From positions 310,001 to 374,000 of the forward strand of contig NZ_JAGSPM010000003.1 in assembly GCF_018139645.1 (NCBI RefSeq): 64,000 nucleotides of DNA. The letters are read 5' to 3'. This DNA comes from Affinundibacterium baiyunense (GTDB lineage: Bacteria > Pseudomonadota > Gammaproteobacteria > Burkholderiales > Burkholderiaceae_D). The notes below the pieces were generated by a model that was not told where the DNA came from, searched no databases, and saw only the letters and a list, made by a program, of their open reading frames with translations. Shown here piece by piece: positions 26,945 through 35,970 of the stretch. Made by a program: the position numbers and the translations under genes. Within the stretch, counting starts at the first letter, position 1. The number at the start of each line of letters is the position of its first letter.

Positions 26945-28162
26945 ATGCATAGTTCCGATCATATTTCCGACGCCAGTTTTTTTGATTTAGATGGTCTGAC
27001 GAAAGCATTAACATTAATGACTTCGAGCGAGACTGATGTGCGTGAACTACCAATTAGCTTACCTCAATTGGGGCTAGGTGAAAGTCAAGTACTCGATTTG
27101 CTTGCCCCGCAAGTTCTCGGTACAGCCGCACAGCTTGGCGCATCGTCTTCAATGGCACACATGGATCCGCCAACCCCGTGGATCACTTGGGCAATGCAGC
27201 TTTGGAATGCCAGCTTGAACCAAAATTTACTACATGAAGCAACCTCACCTTTTGCGACACGAGCGGAGAAGTTGGTATTGGATTGGCTAGCGCCTTTCTT
27301 CGGCATGCGCGGTGGTCACTTTTGTTCGGGTTCTACCATCGCTAATTTAACCGGTATCTGGGCAGCACGCGATGTCGCTGGAATTCGGCAAGTGGTAACG
27401 TCGCAAGCAGCGCACCTCAGCATAGAGAAAGCTTGTCATCTGCTTGGTATTAAGTTGGTAAAAATCGCAGTAGATGCACAAGGTCGCTTAGACACTACAC
27501 AACTTCCTGATTTAAAAACTAGCTGTCTCGTACTGAACGCGGGTACGACTGCCACAGGCGCAATCGATTCCTTAGCACTCTGCGGCGCGGCGGCGTGGAC
27601 ACATATTGATGCCGCTTGGGCAGGACCTTTGCGCCTAAGCCCTGAATATGCAGAATGCTTAAATGGGATCGAAAACGCAGACTCAATTGCGGTATCTGCC
27701 CACAAGTGGCTGTTTCAACCTAAGGATTCAGCCATGATCATGTTTCGTGATTTAGAGAGCGCAAATAAAGCAATCAGTTTTGGCGGCAGTTATTTAGCCA
27801 AACCGAACATTGGTGTACAAGGTTCACGATCTGCTGCGGCGATTCCTTTGCTGGCCACACTATTAGCGTGGGGACAAAATGGACTTGCTCAACGACTTAA
27901 TCATCTGATGCAGGCAGCAGATTTATTTGCGCAAAAAATTGATGAGGCGGACGAACTTGAGTTATGGAATAAGCCGCAAACCGCTGTTAACGTTTTCCGA
28001 CCTCGTCACATCAGCACCACCGAATTACTCGCAGCACTCCCCGCTGGCATGCTGTCAAGCTGTGTAATCGACGGAGAAATTTGGGCTCGCTCAGTCGCAG
28101 CAAATCCTATGGCCGACGTCGAACTCATCTTTACTAAGATTATCGCTGCTTGCAGAAAGTAA
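26945..28162 (+). CDS. PLP-dependent group II amino acid decarboxylase-like protein
   Basis: A 405-residue fold-type I enzyme. HLSIEKAC (157-164) provides the ring-stacking histidine, HIDAAWAG (220-227) the Asp that binds the pyridine nitrogen, and SAHKW (251-255) the Schiff-base K254. These are the signatures of the glutamate/aromatic/diaminobutyrate decarboxylase group. It is shorter than most group II enzymes (about 450-500 residues). The substrate cannot be read from the sequence; a decarboxylation-dependent aldehyde synthase or another lyase is also possible. A 210-bp upstream gap holds no gene. Confidence 0.8.
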   Translation: MHSSDHISDASFFDLDGLTKALTLMTSSETDVRELPISLPQLGLGESQVLDLLAPQVLGTAAQLGASSSMAHMDPPTPWITWAMQLWNASLNQNLLHEATSPFATRAEKLVLDWLAPFFGMRGGHFCSGSTIANLTGIWAARDVAGIRQVVTSQAAHLSIEKACHLLGIKLVKIAVDAQGRLDTTQLPDLKTSCLVLNAGTTATGAIDSLALCGAAAWTHIDAAWAGPLRLSPEYAECLNGIENADSIAVSAHKWLFQPKDSAMIMFRDLESANKAISFGGSYLAKPNIGVQGSRSAAAIPLLATLLAWGQNGLAQRLNHLMQAADLFAQKIDEADELELWNKPQTAVNVFRPRHISTTELLAALPAGMLSSCVIDGEIWARSVAANPMADVELIFTKIIAACRK

Positions 28163-28270
28163 CTAGATTGACTCGTAGAATAAAAACTGTGTAACGAGCA
28201 GGAATTCGGCTAGCATAGGTATCACTCCCCCCTTCATAGCAACCGAACCAAACATATAAAATAAAAAGAC

Positions 28271-28308
28271 TTGCTTCTATATTTCGATAAATATAGAATT
28301 ATCGAAAT
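28271..28308 (+). promoter_or_regulatory. ars promoter with overlapping ArsR operator
   Basis: The perfect inverted repeat ATTTCGATAA (28281-28290) / TTATCGAAAT (28299-28308) lies between and over a candidate -35 TTGCTT (28271-28276) and -10 TAGAAT (28294-28299) with 17-bp spacing. This is the position of an ArsR repressor site, 51 bp before arsR. Confidence 0.75.
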
Positions 28309-28358
28309 TAGGAAGATCACGGATTAGTTTTAATCAGCTCTATAAAGAAAGGCAAGTC

Positions 28359-28688
28359 ATGGAAACGAAATCTGCCATCACCGCACTAGCGGCACTAGCA
28401 CAAGAATCGCGTCTCGCGATTTTTCGTTTGCTAGTAGCCGTCGGGCCTGAAGGCTTGGCGGCAAGCAAAATCGCTGAGCAACTTGCGGTCCCTTCTTCGT
28501 CATTGTCGTTTCACCTAAAAGAGTTGTCATACGCAGGTTTGATCATGGCGCGCCAAGATGGGCGTTTTATTATTTATTCGGCCAACTTTACGGTAATGAA
28601 TGACTTACTAGGATTTTTAACTGAGAGCTGCTGTGGTGGAAATCCTTGCACCTCAACTGCAGCGCTCACTTGTGATGCTGCGGATTAA
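28359..28688 (+). CDS. arsR: ArsR family arsenite-responsive repressor
   Basis: A 109-residue winged helix repressor that releases the ars promoter on binding As(III) or Sb(III). The recognition helix region is VPSSSLSFHLKELSYAGLI. It lacks the CxCxxC sensor of the plasmid R773 type in that helix and instead has C91, C92 and C97 (CCGGNPC) at the C-terminus, plus C105, resembling the Acidithiobacillus ferrooxidans type. It is the first gene of the ars operon. Confidence 0.93.
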   Translation: METKSAITALAALAQESRLAIFRLLVAVGPEGLAASKIAEQLAVPSSSLSFHLKELSYAGLIMARQDGRFIIYSANFTVMNDLLGFLTESCCGGNPCTSTAALTCDAAD

Positions 28689-28735
28689 AACACATGTCAT
28701 TTTCTAACAATCCTCCCACTTATAGCGAGTCGAAT

Positions 28736-29236
28736 ATGACTAACAAAACATTCAATGTTCTCTTTTTATGCACAGGAAACTCAGCGCGAAGCATCATGGC
28801 GGAAGCCCTGATCACGACCATGGGGCATGGTCGCTTCCAAGGATATTCAGCTGGTAGCTTTCCAGGTGGCGTGGTCAATCCATTTGCGATTGAGCAGATT
28901 CAGCAGACGAACTACCCCTTGAATAATTTACGCAGCAAGAGTTGGGATGAATATGCCGGACCAGATGCGCCTCAAATGGACTTCATTATTACCGTCTGCG
29001 ATAACGCAGCGGGAGAGGTCTGTCCAATTTGGCCTGGCCATCCTTTAACTGCACACTGGGGCTTTGAAGATCCTGCAGCATTGGTCGGTAGTGACGAAGA
29101 AAAACGAGCACTGTTTCATAAAATATTCCGTCAAATTATGGCGCGTATCAATATTTTTGTAAGCTTGCCATTACACATGCTTGAGAAAAATACGATTCAC
29201 CAAGAGATGAGAAAAATCGGAGAAACACAAGTATGA
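28736..29236 (+). CDS. arsC: Arsenate reductase, low-molecular-weight phosphatase type
   Basis: Reduces As(V) to As(III). The 166-residue protein has the P-loop CTGNSAR at 12-18 and the DPA acid loop (GFEDPAAL). The ATG at 28736 gives the family start; an upstream in-frame ATG at 28694 would add 14 unrelated residues. Its TGA overlaps the ATG of the next gene (ATGA), showing translational coupling. Confidence 0.92.
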   Translation: MTNKTFNVLFLCTGNSARSIMAEALITTMGHGRFQGYSAGSFPGGVVNPFAIEQIQQTNYPLNNLRSKSWDEYAGPDAPQMDFIITVCDNAAGEVCPIWPGHPLTAHWGFEDPAALVGSDEEKRALFHKIFRQIMARINIFVSLPLHMLEKNTIHQEMRKIGETQV

Positions 29237-29934
29237 CTGTTATTGATTCTATGTCAAAAAAACTCGTTGCCGAGTTCCTTGGCACTGCTTTTTTACTCGC
29301 AGTCGTCGTTGGCTCTGGCATCATGGCGCAGACGCTTTCTTCTGGTAATGCTGCCATCGCTTTACTCGCCAATGCACTCGCAACTGGCGCAGGTTTGATT
29401 GCCCTGATTTTGATGTTTGGAAATTTATCGGGTGCGCATTTTAATCCTGTGGTGACGCTGTCTGAAGCGTGGCAGAAAAATTTACCACGGCACTACATTT
29501 TTCCTTATGTCGTTGCACAAATACTGGGGGCCTTTGCTGGTGTCGCCGCAGCACATAGCATGTTTGATCTTCCGCTATTTTTTGCATCGACGCATGCGCG
29601 TACCGGTGTCTCACAATGGTGGAGTGAATTCATTGCGAGCTTTGGTTTAATTGCCGTCATCATCAGCACCTCACGCACGCGTCCGGCAACTACACCATTT
29701 GCGGTGGCGGCATATATCACGGCAGCGTATTGGTTCACTTCTTCAACCTCATTTGCGAATCCAGCAGTGACTTTGGCACGTGCAATGAGCGATACCTTTG
29801 CTGGTATACGTCCTAACGATGTGCCCGGTTTTATTGTGATGCAGCTGTTAGGCGCGGCATCTGCGACTGTGCTGTTTAACTGGTTATATCCATCATCTTC
29901 CCCATCTCCATCATCTGAGGTCAGCTCATCATGA
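29233..29934 (+). CDS. MIP family channel (AqpS-like aquaglyceroporin) in an ars operon
   Basis: A 233-residue, six-helix channel of the aquaporin family. The two half-helix motifs are visible: NPV at 71-73 (SGAHFNPVV) and NPA near 177 (SFANPAVTLARAMSDTFAGI). In Sinorhizobium meliloti the related AqpS replaces an arsenite pump and lets As(III) leave the cell down its gradient. Here it is coupled by ATGA overlaps to an arsC gene on each side. The role is inferred from context and family. Confidence 0.88.
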   Translation: MTVIDSMSKKLVAEFLGTAFLLAVVVGSGIMAQTLSSGNAAIALLANALATGAGLIALILMFGNLSGAHFNPVVTLSEAWQKNLPRHYIFPYVVAQILGAFAGVAAAHSMFDLPLFFASTHARTGVSQWWSEFIASFGLIAVIISTSRTRPATTPFAVAAYITAAYWFTSSTSFANPAVTLARAMSDTFAGIRPNDVPGFIVMQLLGAASATVLFNWLYPSSSPSPSSEVSSS

Positions 29935-30410
29935 ACGTCTTATTTCTTTGTACAGGTAATTCTTGCCGCTCTATTTTGGGCGAGGCGACTTTTAATCACC
30001 TAGCGCCTGCTGGTTGGCGCGCGATGAGTGCGGGTAGCAAACCAACTGGCCAAGTGCATCCACGTTCACTCGCTTTATTGGTGCGCGAAGGCATCGCGAC
30101 CGATGGCTATTTCAGTAAATCCTGGGATAACTTGCCAGCGACACCGGACATCGTGATCACAGTTTGCGCGAGTGCGGCGGGCGAAACTTGCCCTGCTTAT
30201 TTGGGTCCTGTATTACGCACCCACTGGGGCGTCGAAGACCCCGCGCATGCCACCGGCACCGATGCAGAAATTGACGCTAGCTTTATGCAAGCCTATCGTA
30301 TTTTGCGAGCCCGTATTGAAGCATTCTTCGCCTTACCACTCGCAAGCTTGCAAGACGATAAAGTGGCTTTAAAAGCAGAGATGGATAAGATCGCTAATCT
30401 CATGGCGTAA
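29931..30410 (+). CDS. arsC: Second arsenate reductase, low-molecular-weight phosphatase type
   Basis: A 159-residue protein with the P-loop CTGNSCR (7-13) and VEDPAHATG acid loop. It is clearly a different branch from the first arsC of the operon (extra cysteine in the P-loop, short N-terminus). Its ATG overlaps the stop of the channel gene. Both enzymes probably feed As(III) to the channel. Confidence 0.88.
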   Translation: MNVLFLCTGNSCRSILGEATFNHLAPAGWRAMSAGSKPTGQVHPRSLALLVREGIATDGYFSKSWDNLPATPDIVITVCASAAGETCPAYLGPVLRTHWGVEDPAHATGTDAEIDASFMQAYRILRARIEAFFALPLASLQDDKVALKAEMDKIANLMA

Positions 30411-30514
30411 GCAAATAAAAGCGAACAAGTATGCGCCAGCGCAATGCGTTACGTGCAATAAGTGCTGTAGTGTAGTTGATAGGGACATCCCATCATAAAT
30501 ATCGGAAATACCAT

Positions 30515-30883
30515 ATGAAGACTCTACAAATTTTTGATCCCGCCATGTGTTGCAACACCGGTGTTTGCGGTGTCGATGCAGATCAACAACTTGTCAATTT
30601 TGCTGCCGATGTGGATTGGGCAAAAAAGCAAGGCGCGCAGATCGAACGATTTAATTTGGCACAACAACCATTGGCATTTGCCGAAAATACGGTGGTTAGA
30701 AGTTTTTTAGAGCGCTCAGGTCAAGAAGGCTTGCCCTTGATTCTGCTCAATGGCGAGATCGCGTTGACCAATCGCTATCCACGTCGCGCAGAATTGGCGC
30801 GATGGTTGGGCTTGAGTATCCTACCTGTTGCTGCCGGCACCACTAATTCTAAACCCTGCTGCGGCGAAGGTCAGACTTGCTAA
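30515..30883 (+). CDS. arsD: ArsD arsenite metallochaperone
   Basis: ArsD hands As(III) to the ArsA ATPase and is a weak repressor. The 122-residue protein has the required C12, C13 and C18 (CCNTGVC) and a second cysteine group C115, C116, C122 at the C-terminus. The ATG at 30515 gives MKTLQIFDPAMCC; the upstream frame to 30476 is not supported. A 104-bp gap separates it from arsC. Confidence 0.94.
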   Translation: MKTLQIFDPAMCCNTGVCGVDADQQLVNFAADVDWAKKQGAQIERFNLAQQPLAFAENTVVRSFLERSGQEGLPLILLNGEIALTNRYPRRAELARWLGLSILPVAAGTTNSKPCCGEGQTC

Positions 30884-30953
30884 AGACCAATTTGCTAGCT
30901 GCTATTTTCGCTTTATCAATTCGTTGTATCAATTCGATTTATGATGATTGGAT

Positions 30954-32723
30954 ATGCTCGTGAAATTTCTTGAACAAACTCCTAAGTTTTTATTTTTCAC
31001 CGGCAAAGGTGGCGTCGGTAAAACGTCGCTAGCTTGTGCGACAGCAATTCATTTCGCGGACATTGGTCGGCGCGTGCTGTTGGTTAGTACCGATCCGGCA
31101 TCAAATGTCGGACAAGTCTTTGGAATCACGATAGGTAATCACATTATCGCCGTGAGTGCGGTGCCGAATTTGTCCGCCTTAGAAATTGATCCTCAAGCAG
31201 CAGCACAAATCTACCGCGATAAAATCGTCAGTCCGGTACGTGGTGTATTACCCGATGCGGTTGTCAATAGCATAGAGGAACAATTATCCGGTGCCTGCAC
31301 TACCGAGATCGCGGCGTTTGATGAATTCACTGGCTTACTCACGAATCAAGCTGTGATCGGCCAATTTGATCACATCATTTTTGATACCGCACCGACAGGT
31401 CATACCATACGCATGTTGCAATTGCCCGGTGCATGGTCTGACTTTTTAGAAGAAGGAAAAGGCGATGCGTCGTGCTTAGGTCCCTTGGCTGGTTTAGAAA
31501 AACAACGCGAGCAATATCATGCTGCGGTGGAAGCCTTGGCTGATCCGCAACGCACGCGCATGGTCTTAGTCGCTCGTGCGCAAACAGCTGCCTTGCGCGA
31601 AGCCGCGCGAACTCACGAAGAACTGGTTGCGATTGGCTTCCAACAGCAATACTTAGTCATCAACGGTGTGATGCCTGAAGCCGAAGCGGTACATGACAAA
31701 TTAGCTGCCGCGATTGTGCAACGCGAGCAAAGCAGTTTGAATGCCATGCCTGCCGTGTTGAAGGAGGCACCGTGTGATCAACTTCCTTTGCTTGGTTTCA
31801 ATTTAGTTGGTTTGTCGGCCCTACGTGCCTTGCTCAATCCATCGTCTGCAGTGTCGTCTTCCAAACCGATTACGGAAGCACCAACCTGCCCTGATTTATC
31901 GAGCCTAATTGATGATTTAGCTGCCGGTGGCCATGGCTTGATTATGACCATGGGCAAAGGTGGCGTTGGCAAAACTACGGTGGCGGCGGCACTCGCAGTC
32001 GAATTAGCGCGGCGCGGTCATGCAGTGCATTTAACCACCTCGGACCCCGCTGCCCACGTGTTAGCAGCGCTAGGTGGGGAGGTTGAAAACATGAGCGTCA
32101 GTCGCATCGATCCACATGCCGCAACAGAGGCATATCGTGCGCAAGTGATGGCGAGCAAAGGCAAACATTTGGATGACGCTGGGCGCGCTTTACTGGAAGA
32201 AGATTTACGCTCGCCTTGTACCGAAGAGATCGCCGTGTTCCAAGCGTTCTCGCGCGTGATCCGTGAAGCAGGTAAAAAATTCGTCGTGATGGATACCGCG
32301 CCGACTGGGCATACTCTGCTCTTACTTGACGCGACGGGGGCCTATCATCGCGAAATTGCGCGACAAATGGAAAGCACAGGCATGCGCTTCAATACGCCGA
32401 TGATGCAACTACAAGATCCACAGCAAACCAAAGTCATTATCGTGACACTGGCAGAAACCACGCCGGTGTTGGAGGCCGCTGGCCTACAAAAAGATTTGCA
32501 ACGCGCAGGGATAGAACCATGGGCTTGGGTCATTAACAATAGCTTGGCACTAGCGCATCCAACTTCTGCTTTATTGCAAGAACGTGCGCAGAATGAATTG
32601 GCGCAAATTCAAGCAGTGGCGGAACAACATGCTAAGCGTTGGGCGGTGATTGCTTTGCAAGAGCAAGAGCCGGTTGGGGTTGCGCGTTTGCAGGAGTTGT
32701 TGAGGAGTGAAGGAGCTCGGTAG
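30954..32723 (+). CDS. arsA: ArsA arsenite-stimulated ATPase, two-domain
   Basis: A 589-residue ATPase with two homologous halves, each with a P-loop (GKGGVGKTSLA near 17-27 and GKGGVGKTTVAAAL near 332-345) and a DTAPTGHT signature. Metal-site cysteines appear in SGACTTEIAAFDEF, DASCLGPL and RSPCTEEIAVFQAF. ArsA normally docks on ArsB to drive arsenite export. No arsB or acr3 gene lies in this operon, so its membrane partner here is unclear. The start could also be a TTG at 30948. Confidence 0.94.
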   Translation: MLVKFLEQTPKFLFFTGKGGVGKTSLACATAIHFADIGRRVLLVSTDPASNVGQVFGITIGNHIIAVSAVPNLSALEIDPQAAAQIYRDKIVSPVRGVLPDAVVNSIEEQLSGACTTEIAAFDEFTGLLTNQAVIGQFDHIIFDTAPTGHTIRMLQLPGAWSDFLEEGKGDASCLGPLAGLEKQREQYHAAVEALADPQRTRMVLVARAQTAALREAARTHEELVAIGFQQQYLVINGVMPEAEAVHDKLAAAIVQREQSSLNAMPAVLKEAPCDQLPLLGFNLVGLSALRALLNPSSAVSSSKPITEAPTCPDLSSLIDDLAAGGHGLIMTMGKGGVGKTTVAAALAVELARRGHAVHLTTSDPAAHVLAALGGEVENMSVSRIDPHAATEAYRAQVMASKGKHLDDAGRALLEEDLRSPCTEEIAVFQAFSRVIREAGKKFVVMDTAPTGHTLLLLDATGAYHREIARQMESTGMRFNTPMMQLQDPQQTKVIIVTLAETTPVLEAAGLQKDLQRAGIEPWAWVINNSLALAHPTSALLQERAQNELAQIQAVAEQHAKRWAVIALQEQEPVGVARLQELLRSEGAR

Positions 32724-32805
32724 CAAGGCTTTTCTTCAAAATGTAGATTCCCTTCCCCCTGCAAAGCATAGATATCTACACAAATTCGGATTTGGTTAAA
32801 AGACA

Positions 32806-32964
32806 CCTTCTCCCGCAAGCGGGAGAAGGCTGGGATGAGGGTGGTTCAAGTTAGCGAAATGCTTTTTTAAATGTCGCGTTCGGTATTTAGAACACATGTA
32901 GTCGTTATATTTTCTCGCTTGTCAGCCACCCTCACCCCAACCCTCTCCCGCTTGCGGGAGAGGG
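32806..32964. repeat. Inverted pair of REP-like hairpins
   Basis: CCTTCTCCCGC-AA-GCGGGAGAAGG (32806-32829, with CTGGGATGAGGGTGG behind it) and CCACCCTCACCCCAA followed by CCCTCTCCCGC-TT-GCGGGAGAGGG (32926-32964) are copies of one unit in opposite orientation, 80-100 bp apart, like a REP pair. The 412-bp gap 32724-33135 contains these, a possible regulator site at 32972 and the promoter of the next gene; no coding region is seen. Confidence 0.88.
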
Positions 32965-32971
32965 AGTGTTA

Positions 32972-32984
32972 GTCATCGTACAAC
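32972..32984 (-). promoter_or_regulatory. Candidate GntR operator, copy 1 (GTTGTACGATGAC)
   Basis: The 13-mer GTTGTACGATGAC, read on the minus strand, occurs here upstream of the GntR regulator and again on the plus strand at 34864-34876 upstream of kdgD. A shared site in these two promoters suggests binding by the adjacent regulator, including autoregulation. Inference from the shared sequence only. Confidence 0.45.
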
Positions 32985-33135
32985 CACCACTCCTTGATCT
33001 CGATTTTATCTCTTTTGTAACATCAAAGCCCATTTCAATAGTAAGGACTTATCGGTTATCATACGAGAAACAACCGCGTTACACGTGATCGCTCTGCAGA
33101 CCACAGATCACCTTCGAAAAAGAATCGACACCGTT

Positions 33136-33879
33136 ATGAATGCCTCCACCATCAATCCTATTCCCCTCCGCAGCAAACCACGCAATCTTGCCAGCGCGGT
33201 GGTCGATCATTTGACGACGCGTATCAAGAGCGATGATTTAAAAGTGGGTGAAAAATTGCCGACCGAATCAGAAATCATGCAGGCCTATGGCGTCAGCCGC
33301 ACTGTTGTGCGCGAAGCGATTTCGCAATTAAAGGCAGCGGGATTGGTCGAAACACGACACGGTATCGGCACCTTTGTACTCGCACCGTCGCATCATCTAG
33401 GCTTGCAGAATTCTTCGATCGTGACGGTACGCGACGTGCTCGCCGTTTTAGAAATTCGGATCAGTTTAGAAACCGAAGCAGCTTGGCATACTGCATCGCG
33501 TCGCACTGACGCACAGGTTGAAGAGATGCGGGCTGTGTTACAGCAGATGCGCGCCACAGTAGAGTCCGGCGCGCATTCGGTTGATGCCGATGTGCGCTTT
33601 CATTTGTTGATTGCACAAGCGACTGGTAATCCTTATTTCGTCGAATTACTTGGCCACTTGGGTCACACCTTAATTCCACGTGCGCGATTGAACACAGCTC
33701 AAATCAATCAAGACGATCCATCCGCTTACTTAGTGCGCGTGCACCATGAGCATGAAGATATTTTTAATGCGATTTTGCGGAAAGATCCTGAGGCGGCGCG
33801 AGCGGCTATGCGGACGCATTTGAGTAATAGTCGGGAGCGGTTGAGGTTGGCGCAGGAGGTGATTGAGGGTGGTGGTTGA
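33136..33879 (+). CDS. GntR family regulator with FCD domain (uronate type)
   Basis: A 247-residue regulator: winged helix at about 12-80 (LASAVVDHLTTRIKSDDLKV, then ESEIMQAYGVSRTVVREAIS) and an FCD effector domain from about 95 with the metal-binding pattern of Asp/His residues (DVRFHLLIAQATGNPYF, HHEHEDIF). FCD regulators of uronate and sugar-acid genes have this build. The ATG at 33136 fits the family; the frame to 33085 lacks support. It precedes kdgD across a 1-kb repeat region. Confidence 0.9.
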   Translation: MNASTINPIPLRSKPRNLASAVVDHLTTRIKSDDLKVGEKLPTESEIMQAYGVSRTVVREAISQLKAAGLVETRHGIGTFVLAPSHHLGLQNSSIVTVRDVLAVLEIRISLETEAAWHTASRRTDAQVEEMRAVLQQMRATVESGAHSVDADVRFHLLIAQATGNPYFVELLGHLGHTLIPRARLNTAQINQDDPSAYLVRVHHEHEDIFNAILRKDPEAARAAMRTHLSNSRERLRLAQEVIEGGG

Positions 33880-33960
33880 GTTGCTTTGCTTGCCTCGAAG
33901 CTTGAAGTCACATTCATTATGACTGTGACTCTATCAAGCGGCATCAGTTCTCAATGTTCA

Positions 33961-34548
33961 CAGGTCGGGTGTGGCCCGACAGCCACTCACTTTTCTTGCT
34001 TCGCCAAGAAAAGTAAGCAAAAGAAGGCGACCACGCTGCCACTGCCCTTCGGGTTCCCAATTGAGCAAGACAAAAATGGGAAAGCTTCGAAACTCGCTGC
34101 GCTCAAACAACGAAGCTTTCTTTATCCATTTTCTGTCTTGCACAATTGGCAGTGTCAGAAGTGGATGAAAGTCAAAAACAACGGCAACACCAAAACAAAC
34201 AAAATTGGACGCCGCTCATCTTCCTTACAGCCGTTGCGATGCATTGTTTTTGACTTTGTTTTTGACTTTGTTTTTGACTTTGTTTTTGACTTTGCTTTTG
34301 ACCTGTCCCCGTTTGAGACGATGTAATTTGTGCCTCACAGAAAATGGATAAGAAAGTGTTGTTGTCTGAGCGTAGCGAGTTTCAACACTTTCCCATTTTT
34401 TGGGATGCACAAATTATGCTGAAGCGAAGCGTAAGCACCCGAAGGGCGAGTCTACGGTCGCCTTTCTTTTGCTTACTTTTTCTTTGGCGAAGCAAAGAAA
34501 AGTAATTCGTTGGACTATAGTCCAACCTATCGGGCTACCCCCGACCTA
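33961..34548. repeat. Large imperfect inverted repeat element
   Basis: Two diverged copies of one unit of about 230 bp face each other. Outer ends AGGTCGGGTGTGGCCCGACA (33963-33982) and the reverse complement of TATCGGGCTACCCCCGACCT (34528-34547) match; inward follow CTTCGCCAAGAAAAGTAAGC / GCTTACTTTTTCTTTGGCGA, GGCGACC / GGTCGCC, CGCCCTTCGGGT-like blocks, GGGAAAG...GAAACTCGCT blocks and CATTTTCTGT / ACAGAAAATG. Open frames inside are by-products of the repeats. No transposase is present, so this looks like a non-autonomous or dispersed element. Beyond it, 34549-34864 holds only AT-rich sequence and a further partial hairpin repeat (near 34715-34742); no gene. Confidence 0.8.
34246..34304. repeat. 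12-bp tandem repeat (TTTTTGACTTTG)
   Basis: Nearly five copies of TTTTTGACTTTG lie at the centre of the large inverted repeat, the last with a T-to-C change. Translated, they give FDFV repeats on one strand and KVKN repeats on the other, but there is no sign of a real gene. Confidence 0.9.
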
Positions 34549-34863
34549 CAGACCGCTCTGCAACTAAAAAAAATAAATACTATCAACAAAACGATAAACA
34601 GCCGCACTACAAAAATTTTAACTTCCAGAAAATAACCCATCCCCATCCCAACCTCCCACCGCGCCGCTTGCAAGCGGCTTAGAACTTGGTGGCGCAAAGC
34701 ATGCTTTGCGAAACTCCACCAATTTCCCCTTGAGGGGGAAGGAGTGACGATAGAGCATTCGTCGACCATTCCCGCACTCCCCCCAAAAGCACATTTCAAT
34801 AAAACCAACAAAACCCCAAACAACAATAAAAAACCAAAAACCCTTTGCAAATTCCAATTTTAA

Positions 34864-34876
34864 GTTGTACGATGAC
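34864..34876 (+). promoter_or_regulatory. Candidate GntR operator, copy 2 (GTTGTACGATGAC)
   Basis: Second copy of the 13-mer found at 32972-32984, here 73 bp before the kdgD start. See that entry. Confidence 0.45.
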
Positions 34877-34948
34877 GTATCACTTAAACGCAATCACATG
34901 ATTTTCTCTAATTCCACCCAATTTCCTGCCTTTATCACTGGAGACACT

Positions 34949-35860
34949 ATGCACCCGCAAGACCTCAAAAAAATCCTCTCATCTGGACTTTTATCCTTCC
35001 CTATCACCGACTTCGACGAAAACGGTGATTTCCGTGCTGATACTTATGCTGAGCGTCTAGAATGGCTGGCGCCGTATGGCGCAAGTGCTTTGTTTGCGGC
35101 TGGTGGCACGGGTGAATTCTTTTCTTTGACACCGGGTGAATACAGCGATGTGATTCGTACTGCGGTCGATACTTGCCGTGGCAAAGTGCCAATTTTGGCG
35201 GGCGTTGGTGGCCCTACTCGCACCGCGATTGCCTTAGCGCAGGATGCGCAACGTTTGGGTGCGCAAGGTTTGTTGTTGTTGCCGCATTATCTGACCGAAG
35301 CGAGTCAAGACGGTTTGATCGCGCATGTTGCCGAAGTGTGCCGTTCTGTGAGCATTGGTGTGGTGGTGTACAACCGTGCGAACTGCCGCTTAACGCCTGA
35401 TTCACTCGAAAAATTGGCGGCGATGTGCCCGAACTTAATTGGTTTTAAAGACGGTGTCGGCGATATCGAACTCATGGTATCGATCTGGCGTCGCATGGGT
35501 GACCGCTTTAGTTATCTCGGTGGTTTGCCAACTGCGGAAATTTTTGCTGGTGCTTACAAAGCGATCGGCACACCAGTGTACTCTTCTGCGGTATTCAATT
35601 TCGTACCTAAATTGGCGATGGATTTTTATCACGCAACAGCTGCGGATGACTTTGCAACGACCAATCGTTTGATCGATGAATTCTTCTTACCTTACCTCGA
35701 TATTCGCAACCGCAAAGCAGGTTATGCGGTCAGTATCGTCAAAGCAGGTGCGCGCCTAGTTGGTCATAGCGGTGGACCGGTACGTGCGCCATTAACTGAC
35801 TTGACGGCAGAAGAAGATGAAATGTTGTTAAAGTTAATTCGCGCTCAAGGTCCACAGTAA
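34949..35860 (+). CDS. kdgD: 5-dehydro-4-deoxyglucarate dehydratase
   Basis: Converts 5-dehydro-4-deoxy-D-glucarate to 2,5-dioxovalerate with loss of water and CO2. The 303-residue DapA/NAL-superfamily barrel has GGTGEF (52-57), the catalytic tyrosine Y141 in VVYNRANC and the Schiff-base K167 in GFKDGVGD. The ATG at 34949 has a GGAGAC site; the frame open to 34865 starts in the promoter. It is the first enzyme gene of the run kdgD, semialdehyde dehydrogenase, transporter, lactonase, GH43. Confidence 0.94.
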   Translation: MHPQDLKKILSSGLLSFPITDFDENGDFRADTYAERLEWLAPYGASALFAAGGTGEFFSLTPGEYSDVIRTAVDTCRGKVPILAGVGGPTRTAIALAQDAQRLGAQGLLLLPHYLTEASQDGLIAHVAEVCRSVSIGVVVYNRANCRLTPDSLEKLAAMCPNLIGFKDGVGDIELMVSIWRRMGDRFSYLGGLPTAEIFAGAYKAIGTPVYSSAVFNFVPKLAMDFYHATAADDFATTNRLIDEFFLPYLDIRNRKAGYAVSIVKAGARLVGHSGGPVRAPLTDLTAEEDEMLLKLIRAQGPQ

Positions 35861-35970
35861 GCATAAAAGCAAAGGTAAAAATAGGCGCAAATGATGACGA
35901 TTTCCATCAAGACTGGGCGTACGCGCCCAGTTAAAATGAAATGTTCGCCTAATTAAAATTTTATCTAAGT

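Noticed and set aside
33886-34326. Open frame with FDFV repeats
   Set aside because: It is a translation of the inverted repeat and its 12-bp tandem core, with no ribosome-binding site and equal coding potential on the other strand (KVKN repeats).
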